Positions 1 to 6,490 of a DNA stretch of 6,550 nucleotides are shown one piece after another. Below the pieces are notes generated by a model. That model was not told where the DNA came from. It did no database searches and saw only the letters and a program-made list of their open reading frames with translations. How positions within the stretch are numbered: the stretch's first letter is position 1; each line of letters opens with the position of its first letter. The stretch is from JBGPBY01 sp041481485 (GTDB lineage Bacteria; Acidobacteriota; Terriglobia; 20CM-2-55-15). Location: positions 1-6,550 of the forward strand of contig JBGPBY010000424.1 of assembly GCA_041481485.1 (NCBI GenBank). The letters run 5' to 3'. A program made the position numbers and the translations under genes.

Positions 1-48
1 ACCCCTCACCCGGCCTTCGGCCACCCTCTCCCGTTGGGAGAGGGATTT
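1..48. repeat. GC-rich double-hairpin intergenic repeat
   Basis: Two adjacent inverted repeats are seen: GGCC-TTC-GGCC at 12-22, and a perfect 9-bp stem CCCTCTCCC / GGGAGAGGG (24-32 and 36-44) with a GTT loop. The CCCTCACCC...CCCTCTCCC pattern resembles interspersed intergenic repeats seen in many bacterial genomes. It lies 34 bp past the stop codon of the protease gene, so its transcript could form 3'-end hairpins, but there is no U-tract after the stems on the minus strand. The left boundary may lie outside the window. Confidence 0.6.
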
Positions 49-81
49 CTGGATAGACCGCCCACAGCCACTCGATTCGCA

Positions 82-3000
82 CTACTTCAGCAGTTCCGCA
101 CTCGCGATGGATTTCCCGTTATTGCCCTGGCCGCCAATAATCAGAACTGAGCCGTCATTCAAACGCGTTGCCGTGTGTGCAGCGCGTGCCGCGTTCATGT
201 TTCCTGCAGAAATGAATGGGCCTCCCTGGTACTGCTCCGCGCTCGCAAGCCGCGTTGACGCCGTACTGCCTCCAACCTCCACGATGGCTGCGCCATACGG
301 CGCAACCGCAAAGTTTTGCCGGGCATTTGCCATCGACGGACCGGGCGAAAATGTGCCAGCCGCGGGGTTATAAATCTCGGTCGTTGCCAGAACTGCGGCG
401 TTGGCACCACCTGCGATCACAACCTTGCCATCTAAAATGACGGCAGTGTGCCCATACCGGCCGGATGACATGGTGCTGCCAACCGTCGTGAATACCCCTG
501 TGGCCGGATCATAAAGTTCCGCGCTGTTCGGGTAGGTGTAACTGGAGCCGTTGCTGGCCCGGCCTCCCGTGATCAGAACCTTCCCCTGAATTAACGTCGC
601 AGTATGAAACTCACGAGAGAACTTCATGCTTCCGGTATCTGAGTAACTTCCGGTCGTGGGGTCATACAGCATTGCAGTGCTCGTGGTCTTGCCGGATTGA
701 TCACTTCCTCCGGCGATAAGGACCTTTCCGTTGGGCAGTAGTGTCGCCGTGTGATATGTGCGTTGTCCTCCGATACCGCCGGCGGAACTCCATGAGTTGT
801 TCACAGGATTGTAAACTTCCGAACTGGAGTTCCCGCCTCCTACCACGAGTACGGTTCCATTCAAAAGCAGAGTCGCCGTCTGACCTGCGGCCTTATTCGG
901 CATGTTCCCTCCGGTCAGGGTAAACGTGCCTGTTGCTGGATCGTACAATTCTGCACTGGCAAGCGCGGCACCGGACGTATTTAGTCCTCCGGTTACCAGA
1001 ACCTTTCCATTATTCAGCAGTGTCGCTGTGTGGAAAGACCGCGCCGTCGTCATGGAACCGGTCAGAGTAAACCCGGCGATATGATCGACGATTCCCGTTG
1101 AAGGGATATCCTTGTAATTCGTACCTCCGGAGAAACTCCAGGTATCCACATACGTTCCGGGCAGAGTATGGGTCGTGTTCAAAGTGATGCTGCTGCCTGT
1201 CGCACCTGTATCTTTGCCGACTCCGGTAATGGTGGAAGCTGCAGTGTGCGGACTGCCATCGAACGCCACGTCATAGGGGATGACGACAACCGTCGCGTTG
1301 GCCTTGGTGATCGTGTCGGTAATTGTGGTCGACGGAATGTCTTTGTAGTTGATACCGCCCGAAAAACTCCACGAATCCGTCGTATATGTACCGGCATTCG
1401 TGTGCGTGGTATTCAGCGTGATGCTGCTGCCGGCGGCGCCAGTGTCGCTGCCGACGCCGGTGATTGTGTAGGTCGCCGTATGCGGATTCGAATCATAGAC
1501 GGTGTTGTAGGGGGTCACAGAAACCGCCGCATTGGCCTTGGTGACCGTATCGGTAATTGTGGTCGGCGGGATGTCGTTATAGTTGATACCGCCAGAAAAA
1601 CTCCATGAATCCGTCGTATATGTACCGGCATTCGTGTGCGTGGTGTTCAGCGTAATGCTGCTGCCGGCGGCACCAGTGTCGCTGCCGACGCCGGCGATCG
1701 TGTAGGTCGCCGTATGCGGATTCGAATCATAAACGGTGTTGTAGGGGAACACAGAAACCGCCGCGTTGGCTTTGGTGATTTTCAGTGTACCGGCGAAGTA
1801 GGTCACGCCGTCATATGGTCCACCGTCCGGAGCGGTCAAGCCAGAACAAGTAATTGGATAGCTGCCAAAGTTGGAATATTGAGTTGCCGTCGTTCCGCAA
1901 ACAATTGTTCCAATGTGACTGCCGGGGTCGATTCCGCCAAGGACGTAATCGAAGACGGCGGGATTCGGAGTGCCGAACACACGCGACTTGTCTACTGCGG
2001 TGACCAACAATTGCTTGATGACACCGACGGTAAAGGTCGAAGCCGCACTCTCCGTCCCGTTAATATCAACGGAAGTAATGTAGTAGGTATATGTCGTGTT
2101 GGGACAAGTATCCGCGATAGGACAGGTTGCCCCGGAGTGTAGAAAATCGGTGATCTGATCCTTAAAGGAAGGGACCGGTGGAGTGCCGGTTATTTCAGCA
2201 ATCAAGCGGGGAACCGAATGATCCGGATCGGAACGATAGATCCGATTGGCGCGGATTTGACCGCTGACAGGCTGCCCCCACGTCATCGAGATCCACAGTG
2301 AGGTGCTGATTCCTGTTAACGGGCCCCGCGTAGAAGTGGCGTCGAGTGCGGAAATCTCCATGTCATAGGTTCTTTCGCCAAGGTCCGCTTCTCCAAGATC
2401 GGCTTCTCCGAGATCGGCTTCGCCAAGGTCTGCTTCACCCAGGTCCGCTTCTCCAAGATCCGCCTCTCCCAAATCCGCTTCGCCGAGGTCCGCTTCTCCC
2501 AAATCGGCTTCACCAACATCTCCGGATAAACCATTCACGTTACGTCTTGCTCCAACCTGCTGAAGATTCAGATTGGACCAGTCGTCGGAGTCTCCCATCA
2601 GTCGACTCAAAGGATGGGCAGTGCCCTCGAAGGCGCCGCTGTAATTCACATCCAACGCGTTCCCTTCACCGCCGGGTCCATTGCGATGCCAATCGGGGGG
2701 GATTTCGAAGTTCGGGCTTTCCACTCGCACAGCCGGAGTACCGCCCGCGTTGGAAGTCCCGTCGCAATACGCCTTCGCGGTGCCTTCTGTCAAATTCGGT
2801 ACCGTCGGCCCGTAGTACCGGATCCGATAGGAATTCCCGAGAGAGGCACCCCCGTTGGGCAATACATCTTCATCCAAAGGATGCAGCCGCCCGCTCGAGA
2901 AATCGACATGCTCGAAGCCGTCCGCGTCTGTCAGACCACGCGTCTGATACAGATAATTCATCACGCTCGGATAGATCGGAATGCAGTTGGGTGTACGCAA

Positions 3001-4803
3001 CAACCCTGCGTGCGACAACCCGAAGGTATGTCCCAGTTCATGCATGAACGTACCCGCCTGCTGTTGTGCGGTGCCAGTCTGATCGGAGCAATCGATGTGG
3101 AAATCGCACCCTAACGGATCATCAAATCGCCACAGGCCCATCGTGATCATGAGATCGGCGCCGGGTCCATCCGCGACTCCCGATGTGCTGCCCGGATCGG
3201 GACTCAGAGGAACGCCTGCTGAGTTAAATGGTCCCGCCAGCGCATGCGCAAACAAGGCGTACCGAAAAATATCCTTCCGATTGCGGTCGAAATGGCGTTC
3301 GATTCCCAGAACTCGGAATCCCGCTGAGATGGCATGAGTTCCCTTTTTCCAACTCAGCACCGAATACGGCTTGTTGAAAGCGCATTTCGTCGTGGGCGAG
3401 GGATGACACAAGATTTTGGACTCGTCGATGACGTCTCCACCGCGCGCATAGGCTGGTGGAACGATGAAGGGGAATCCAGGATACTCGGTTTTGCCAACAT
3501 CGAAATGCATGGTTATTCCATGCAAGGCAAACGTTTGCCCAATGGCGCTCAGGGCGTCATATTTCGGGATATGCACGTGCTCGTGCCCCGCTTCATCGGT
3601 CGCCTTCATCCAGTCGATTTCGACGAACACATCCGGAACATTGGGATTTGCCCCCATGTTGTGCAGATCGACACACGGCCCATCCGCGCAACCGCCGAAG
3701 GTGGCGGGGTGCAATGGATCTCCCGGATCGAGATGCATTCCGTTTAATTCCCATGTATTCAACAGCCCGTCAAAATCGTCGTCCGTAACGTTTGTACTGG
3801 TCCAGAAAGCAGCGAGGGTCACACAAACCTGATTGTTTCCGGCGATTAATCGCGCGGAATAGGAAGAGTCATTCGCGGCCAGATCCAGATTGTAAGTCGT
3901 ACTATCCCAGCGCCCACCGGCCGATCCCTTGATTGGATCATTGATGATGGAATTTCGGGTACCGACGGTGATGTTGAGAGTTTCCTTGAACCCGGGCTGC
4001 CCATTTCCCGCAATTGGCGTGATCCTGGCTGCAGCCGCCGGCGATGCCTGATAGAACCCACCCATCGAAACCGTGAAGGTATCCGAGAATTTATTCAATG
4101 TGAACGCGCCATCGTAAGAAACAACAGCACGAAGCGGAGCGATGCGCGGCTGCCCGGGCACAACGATGCGATAGACCACTACGAGCGTCGCCCCATTCGT
4201 CAGCGAGGTGTTTCCGTTCCCATTGCCGCCGCTATCCGCAAGTTTTACATCGTGATGACCATTGGCCAATCTGACGTTGTACGTGTGGTCGACCGGTAGA
4301 TAACGCAGAACATCGGCCCGATATACGCGCCCTGATCCGTTTGCAGTGCCATTCGGACCGCCTGAACTTAAGCAAGCTGGATTATTCGGCGATCCGAGTA
4401 CCTTACCGACGATAGCTTGTCCCCTGAAGAAACCCTTTTCCGCTACGGGCATGGGAAATGTTTCCTCGGTTTCCCAGTACAAATAGGCGGCAACAATATC
4501 CGAAGGAATCGATCCCGGAGTGTCGCATGACACAATTGCAGCCGGTACTGGCCGTGTGGTGCACGGCACCGCGTTCATGTCGATAGTGCCTCTGGCATAG
4601 CCGCCGGTTCCCGTTCCGCGAAGACCGACGCTCGCGGTGGCGTAATCGCCCGTTACAAAATAGTTCTTAAAGTAGCGAAGCGCAGTGTCGCTGCCCTGGG
4701 CCATTGCCTTCGGAGCGAAGAGCACAGGAAAGAAAAAAGTTAAGAAGACAGAGATTCGAATCAGTAACAAGGAAGTGAGTTTCCTACTCATATGTCCGTC
4801 CAT
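82..4803 (-). CDS. Secreted multidomain metzincin-type zinc metalloprotease with pentapeptide, Fn3-like, MBG/YDG-like repeats and a C-terminal kelch propeller
   Basis: A 1573-residue exported protein, probably a zinc endopeptidase acting outside the cytoplasm; its substrate is unknown. Seen, in order: signal peptide (about 5-35: SRK n-region, hydrophobic core, AMA|QG cleavage site); beta-rich region 37-335 with AYLYW (106-110) and GATLVVVY (204-211); Asp-rich calcium-site-like motif D341-E352; DVFVEIDWM (391-399); HELGHTFGLSH at 588-598 (zinc ligands H588, H592, H598; catalytic E589) with Met-turn SVMNY (M615), the metzincin signature; nine ADLGE units (766-810); Fn3-like region about 815-928; MBG-like region about 931-1010; three YDG/MBG-like repeats (1011-1240); kelch propeller (1244-1573). 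No C-terminal sorting signal and no obvious cysteine-switch propeptide are seen. The longest start is given. Met5 (codon 4789-4791) is equally plausible, since it yields a classical signal peptide and has a weak GGACGGA upstream. The protease class is well supported; adhesion or carbohydrate binding by the C-terminal half is inference. Confidence 0.93.
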   Translation of the reverse strand: MDGHMSRKLTSLLLIRISVFLTFFFPVLFAPKAMAQGSDTALRYFKNYFVTGDYATASVGLRGTGTGGYARGTIDMNAVPCTTRPVPAAIVSCDTPGSIPSDIVAAYLYWETEETFPMPVAEKGFFRGQAIVGKVLGSPNNPACLSSGGPNGTANGSGRVYRADVLRYLPVDHTYNVRLANGHHDVKLADSGGNGNGNTSLTNGATLVVVYRIVVPGQPRIAPLRAVVSYDGAFTLNKFSDTFTVSMGGFYQASPAAAARITPIAGNGQPGFKETLNITVGTRNSIINDPIKGSAGGRWDSTTYNLDLAANDSSYSARLIAGNNQVCVTLAAFWTSTNVTDDDFDGLLNTWELNGMHLDPGDPLHPATFGGCADGPCVDLHNMGANPNVPDVFVEIDWMKATDEAGHEHVHIPKYDALSAIGQTFALHGITMHFDVGKTEYPGFPFIVPPAYARGGDVIDESKILCHPSPTTKCAFNKPYSVLSWKKGTHAISAGFRVLGIERHFDRNRKDIFRYALFAHALAGPFNSAGVPLSPDPGSTSGVADGPGADLMITMGLWRFDDPLGCDFHIDCSDQTGTAQQQAGTFMHELGHTFGLSHAGLLRTPNCIPIYPSVMNYLYQTRGLTDADGFEHVDFSSGRLHPLDEDVLPNGGASLGNSYRIRYYGPTVPNLTEGTAKAYCDGTSNAGGTPAVRVESPNFEIPPDWHRNGPGGEGNALDVNYSGAFEGTAHPLSRLMGDSDDWSNLNLQQVGARRNVNGLSGDVGEADLGEADLGEADLGEADLGEADLGEADLGEADLGEADLGEADLGERTYDMEISALDATSTRGPLTGISTSLWISMTWGQPVSGQIRANRIYRSDPDHSVPRLIAEITGTPPVPSFKDQITDFLHSGATCPIADTCPNTTYTYYITSVDINGTESAASTFTVGVIKQLLVTAVDKSRVFGTPNPAVFDYVLGGIDPGSHIGTIVCGTTATQYSNFGSYPITCSGLTAPDGGPYDGVTYFAGTLKITKANAAVSVFPYNTVYDSNPHTATYTIAGVGSDTGAAGSSITLNTTHTNAGTYTTDSWSFSGGINYNDIPPTTITDTVTKANAAVSVTPYNTVYDSNPHTATYTITGVGSDTGAAGSSITLNTTHTNAGTYTTDSWSFSGGINYKDIPSTTITDTITKANATVVVIPYDVAFDGSPHTAASTITGVGKDTGATGSSITLNTTHTLPGTYVDTWSFSGGTNYKDIPSTGIVDHIAGFTLTGSMTTARSFHTATLLNNGKVLVTGGLNTSGAALASAELYDPATGTFTLTGGNMPNKAAGQTATLLLNGTVLVVGGGNSSSEVYNPVNNSWSSAGGIGGQRTYHTATLLPNGKVLIAGGSDQSGKTTSTAMLYDPTTGSYSDTGSMKFSREFHTATLIQGKVLITGGRASNGSSYTYPNSAELYDPATGVFTTVGSTMSSGRYGHTAVILDGKVVIAGGANAAVLATTEIYNPAAGTFSPGPSMANARQNFAVAPYGAAIVEVGGSTASTRLASAEQYQGGPFISAGNMNAARAAHTATRLNDGSVLIIGGQGNNGKSIASAELLK
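85..1074 (-). repeat. Seven-bladed kelch beta-propeller coding region
   Basis: Seven kelch repeats occupy residues 1249-1573, starting near 1249, 1298, 1341, 1391, 1442, 1489 and 1534. Most show R-x-x-HTATLL, GKVLIxGG and ELYDPxTGxFT strands with the diagnostic double glycine. Blade 6 is the most degenerate: it lacks HTAT and ends EQYQGGPFIS. Blade 7 stops after SAELLK without its outer GxFT strand, while a lone GFTLT strand (1244-1248) precedes blade 1. This suggests circular closure of a complete propeller. Kelch and galactose-oxidase-like propellers bind proteins or glycans; no catalytic oxidase residues are claimed here. Confidence 0.88.
1084..1773 (-). repeat. Three tandem YDG/MBG-like domain repeats (about 78 codons each)
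   Basis: Repeat units lie at 1540-1773 (R1, residues 1011-1088), 1306-1539 (R2, 1089-1166) and 1084-1305 (R3, 1167-1240). Each starts KANA and carries a YD/FDxxPHTA core, a GSSITLNTTHT strand and WSFSGGxNYxDIP. R1 and R2 differ at only five of 78 residues and are nearly identical in DNA. R3 is clearly diverged and one residue shorter in the TYVDTW stretch. Such Ig-like beta-sandwich modules are common in large bacterial surface proteins, where they act as stalks. A related but distinct MBG-like module (about 931-1010, with RVFGTPNPAVFDYVLGG) precedes R1. Confidence 0.85.
2374..2508 (-). repeat. Nine tandem 15-bp units encoding ADLGE pentapeptide repeats
   Basis: Nine consecutive in-frame 15-bp units encode residues 766-810, every one reading exactly ADLGE. 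A degenerate tenth unit (GDVGE, 2509-2523) precedes them in the protein. The unit fits the A(D/N)LxX consensus of pentapeptide-repeat proteins, with Leu at the central inward position. The tract would give about two turns of a right-handed quadrilateral beta-helix if it folds that way. It contains 18 acidic and no basic residues. Codons differ among units (Leu is TTG, CTC, CTT or CTG; Gly is GGA, GGC or GGT), so the DNA repeat is imperfect while the protein repeat is perfect. It sits between the protease and Fn3-like regions, so a rigid or acidic spacer is the simplest role. Confidence 0.9.
3010..3042 (-). other. Zinc-binding catalytic site of the metalloprotease (HExxHxxGxxH)
   Basis: Codons for HELGHTFGLSH, residues 588-598. 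All three zinc-ligand histidines, the catalytic glutamate and the conserved glycine (G595) are intact. The Met-turn SVMNY follows 17 residues after the third histidine (methionine codon 2959-2961). The preceding QAGTFM and the following NCxPxYxSVMNY context look like those of bacterial secreted metzincin-like proteases, so the domain is predicted to be active rather than degenerate. Confidence 0.9.
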
Positions 4804-4846
4804 GAATGCGGGTGTGCGAGGCTTCCAGCAGCACGGCGTCCAGCAT

Positions 4847-4971
4847 CAAAATTGATCAAGTACAAAATTGTTTAACCGGCGTTTCAAAGTCACGAACTTA
4901 TAACCTAATAAGCCCAGTTTTATCCAGTAACAGTTTTGTAAACGATGCGACGTATTACGACAATTTTGTAA
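4847..4971. promoter_or_regulatory. Cluster of operator-like ACAAAATTG motifs
   Basis: TACAAAATTGT at 4861-4871 recurs exactly, inverted, at 4960-4970. A one-mismatch relative lies at 4930-4941 (ACAGTTTTGTAA versus ACAATTTTGTAA at 4960-4971), exactly 30 bp from the last site and in the same orientation. CAAAATTG also occurs at 4847-4854. One site overlaps the candidate -10 box. The arrangement looks like binding sites for a regulator, but AT-rich sequence also generates such matches by chance. Confidence 0.3.
4859..4887 (-). promoter_or_regulatory. Candidate sigma-70-type promoter for the protease gene
   Basis: Reading the minus strand, TTGAAA (4882-4887) is followed after 17 nt by TGTACT (4859-4864), matching five of six and four of six consensus positions. 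It would give a leader of roughly 50-60 nt before the start codon. It lies inside the AT-rich patch. Such matches occur by chance, so this is only a candidate. Confidence 0.3.
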
Positions 4972-5085
4972 CACTTCGTTGGTTCCCGCAGTTGAGGCAC
5001 GGACGGACGGTCCCTTTGCCTGGCTCAATACCGGCACCTTTCTGAGCTCGAACCCCGGCGTCAAGCCCGGAGGAGTGGGGATCAC

Positions 5086-5201
5086 CAGGCCCTCAACACT
5101 GACAATTGAACATTGAACATTGAACAATGAACATTTCCCCGGGGAATGTTCATTGTTCACTGTTCAATGTTCAATGTTCAATTGTCAGTGTTGAGGGCCT
5201 G
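5086..5201. repeat. Large heptamer-built palindrome, copy 1
   Basis: The left arm (5086-5140) and right arm (5141-5201) are complementary and meet at CCCC|GGGG with no loop. The outer 41 bp pair perfectly, from CAGGCCCTCAACACTGAC inward through several 7-bp ATTGAAC units. The only interruptions are one extra heptamer (AGTGAAC) in the right arm and one extra T in the left. It lies 7 bp past the permease stop codon. The transcript would form a very long hairpin that could protect the 3' end or impede transcription, but no T-run follows it on the minus strand, so it is not a canonical intrinsic terminator. Another copy lies at 6491-6550. Confidence 0.92.
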
Positions 5202-5208
5202 TCGCGCT

Positions 5209-6417
5209 TCATTCGTGACGTAGAGAATCGATGGGATGGAGGCGTGAAGCCCGCCATGCGGGTACAGTGCCAAAGACCAGGCCGACTGCAACGCATACGC
5301 CAAAAGCCATTGCAACGACAGCCGGGGTAATGATCGGATGCAATGGCGAATACTTGCGCACGAGCACGGATATACCACCTGAGGTAAGCAGGCCCAGCAT
5401 TCCGCCAATCAGAGTAATCACCAATGCCTCGGCAAGAAACTGCATGAAGATATCGCGGCGACGTGCTCCGACAGCCATGCGGATGCCGATTTCATGAGTC
5501 CGTTCCGTCACCGTCATGAGCATGATGTTCATGACACCGATTCCGGCAACGACGAGAGAAATGGATGTCAGTCCGGTAAGCAGAGATGTCACGATGGACA
5601 TCAGCCGGTATATGGTGCCGAGGATTTGCTTCTGCGTCATCACACCAAAATCCTCCGCGCCTTCATGTGATCCTTTGAGGGCACCGGAAATCTGATCAAG
5701 CACCGTTTCCGGGGAAGCGGAAGGATTCGACTGTACGATGATTCTGTTGATTTGAACGCGGGCGATCGCATTCTGAACCGCACCCGCGGGCAGATACACC
5801 GCATTTTCGAATCCGTTCCCGCCGAACAACGCGGAAGCCGGTTCTTCGTGAAGTACGCCGATGACACGAAACGGAACGCCCTGCACCATCAAAGTTTTTC
5901 CAATCGCTGCATGCTCACCGAAGATAGCCTCGCGTTCGGCCTGGGCCAACACACAGACGCGTTCGTTTTCCTCGGACTCTGTAAACACGCGTCCTTCCGC
6001 AAGTGGTCGTTTCCGCATTTCGAACCATGAAGCCGCTGTGGCAATGACGAAAGAAGTTCGTGTCTGCCCCTCATGATCGACGGCGGCACCCACAAAGATC
6101 AGTGGGGTCACCCGATGCACTGAAGGAAGGGTGCGCAGTTGCTCGACATCGCGTGAAGTCAGCGTCGAAACTCCCATCAGGGCGAGAGGATTGGGCGTCG
6201 AGTTGTTGTCGAGCTTTCCGGGAACCACGAAAACCAGATTGGCTCCAAGATTCTGGACCTGCTCGGTCACTTCCTGCTGAACGCCGAGGCCAATCGAAGT
6301 CAGCAGCGAAACAGACCCAACTCCGATAATCATTCCCAGAGTTGTCAGGGTCGTACGCAGCCAGCTCGATCCCAGCGATTGAGTCGCACTCGAAAAGTTT
6401 TCGGCCAGGACCCGCAT
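5209..6417 (-). CDS. MacB/FtsX-type ABC transporter permease
   Basis: A 402-residue inner-membrane protein with the layout of MacB-like permeases. It has TM1 at about 24-46 (LGMIIGVGSVSLL), a periplasmic core at about 47-270 (including NLGANLVFVVPG at 57-68), then three C-terminal helices at about 276-303, 330-353 and 364-387. The FtsX signature region lies between TM2 and TM3 (TERTHEIGIRMAVGARRRDI, 304-323), and the end IDSLRHE matches the usual P(I)xALR(Y/H)E tail. Length is normal for a stand-alone permease. Such proteins pair with a separate LolD/MacB-type ATPase and a periplasmic adaptor to move peptides, lipoproteins or antimicrobials, or for mechanotransmission. Neither partner lies in this window, so the substrate cannot be assigned. 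The ATG start gives the expected N-terminus. No Shine-Dalgarno is seen, and a TATACT box lies 6 nt upstream. The gene ends 7 bp from a large palindrome. Confidence 0.93.
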   Translation of the reverse strand: MRVLAENFSSATQSLGSSWLRTTLTTLGMIIGVGSVSLLTSIGLGVQQEVTEQVQNLGANLVFVVPGKLDNNSTPNPLALMGVSTLTSRDVEQLRTLPSVHRVTPLIFVGAAVDHEGQTRTSFVIATAASWFEMRKRPLAEGRVFTESEENERVCVLAQAEREAIFGEHAAIGKTLMVQGVPFRVIGVLHEEPASALFGGNGFENAVYLPAGAVQNAIARVQINRIIVQSNPSASPETVLDQISGALKGSHEGAEDFGVMTQKQILGTIYRLMSIVTSLLTGLTSISLVVAGIGVMNIMLMTVTERTHEIGIRMAVGARRRDIFMQFLAEALVITLIGGMLGLLTSGGISVLVRKYSPLHPIITPAVVAMAFGVCVAVGLVFGTVPAWRASRLHPIDSLRHE

Positions 6418-6423
6418 TGCGAA

Positions 6424-6429
6424 AGTATA
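6424..6429 (-). promoter_or_regulatory. Possible -10 box for leaderless permease transcription
   Basis: TATACT on the minus strand matches five of six -10 consensus positions and is separated from the permease ATG by six bases (TTCGCA). Transcription would start about at the A of the ATG. There is no Shine-Dalgarno upstream, which is consistent with a leaderless message. No good -35 element is visible. Confidence 0.3.
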
Positions 6430-6490
6430 CGCGGGCTGACAGCTTCCTGAGGAACGCCGGCCAGTTCAGGGGCGGACTATGCCCCCAAAT

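Larger units (their letters stand above)
4804..5085. other. Non-coding upstream region of the protease gene
   Basis: This gap separates the protease start from palindrome copy 1. The part next to the gene (4804-4844) is GC-rich. Then comes an AT-rich patch, roughly 4845-4975, with repeated ACAAAATTG-like motifs and a candidate promoter. Positions 4980-5085 are GC-rich again and contain a short GGAC/GTCC inverted repeat near 5003-5013. Open frames here run into the palindrome and lack any recognisable protein features; no gene is called. Confidence 0.7.

Noticed and set aside
1168..3747. Several long plus-strand open frames opposite the protease gene, including 1168-1608, 1636-2142, 2346-3047 and 3334-3747
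   Set aside because: They run antisense to a gene with clear domains, give Arg/Pro-rich or repetitive low-complexity translations and show no recognisable motifs. The frame at 2346-3047 looks repetitive only because it reads the ADLGE tract backwards.
5044..5060. tRNA T-arm-like GGGGTTCGAGCTC on the minus strand
   Set aside because: There is no matching stem partner, anticodon arm or acceptor stem around it.
5101..5190. CRISPR-like array of short repeats
   Set aside because: Units are 7 bp, directly adjacent, with no spacers, and arranged as inverted arms of one palindrome.
5086..5201. Intrinsic transcription terminator after the permease gene
   Set aside because: The hairpin is very strong and well placed, but on the minus strand it is followed by a GC-rich stretch without a T-run, so only a repeat is called.
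4846..5330. Small open frames at 4846-5160 (minus) and 5127-5330 (plus), and one at 6071-6544 (minus), with similar N-termini around CSIVSVEGL or VHCSIV
   Set aside because: The likeness is simply the heptamer palindrome translated from either strand. The remainder of each frame is unrelated non-coding DNA or overlaps the permease gene in another frame.
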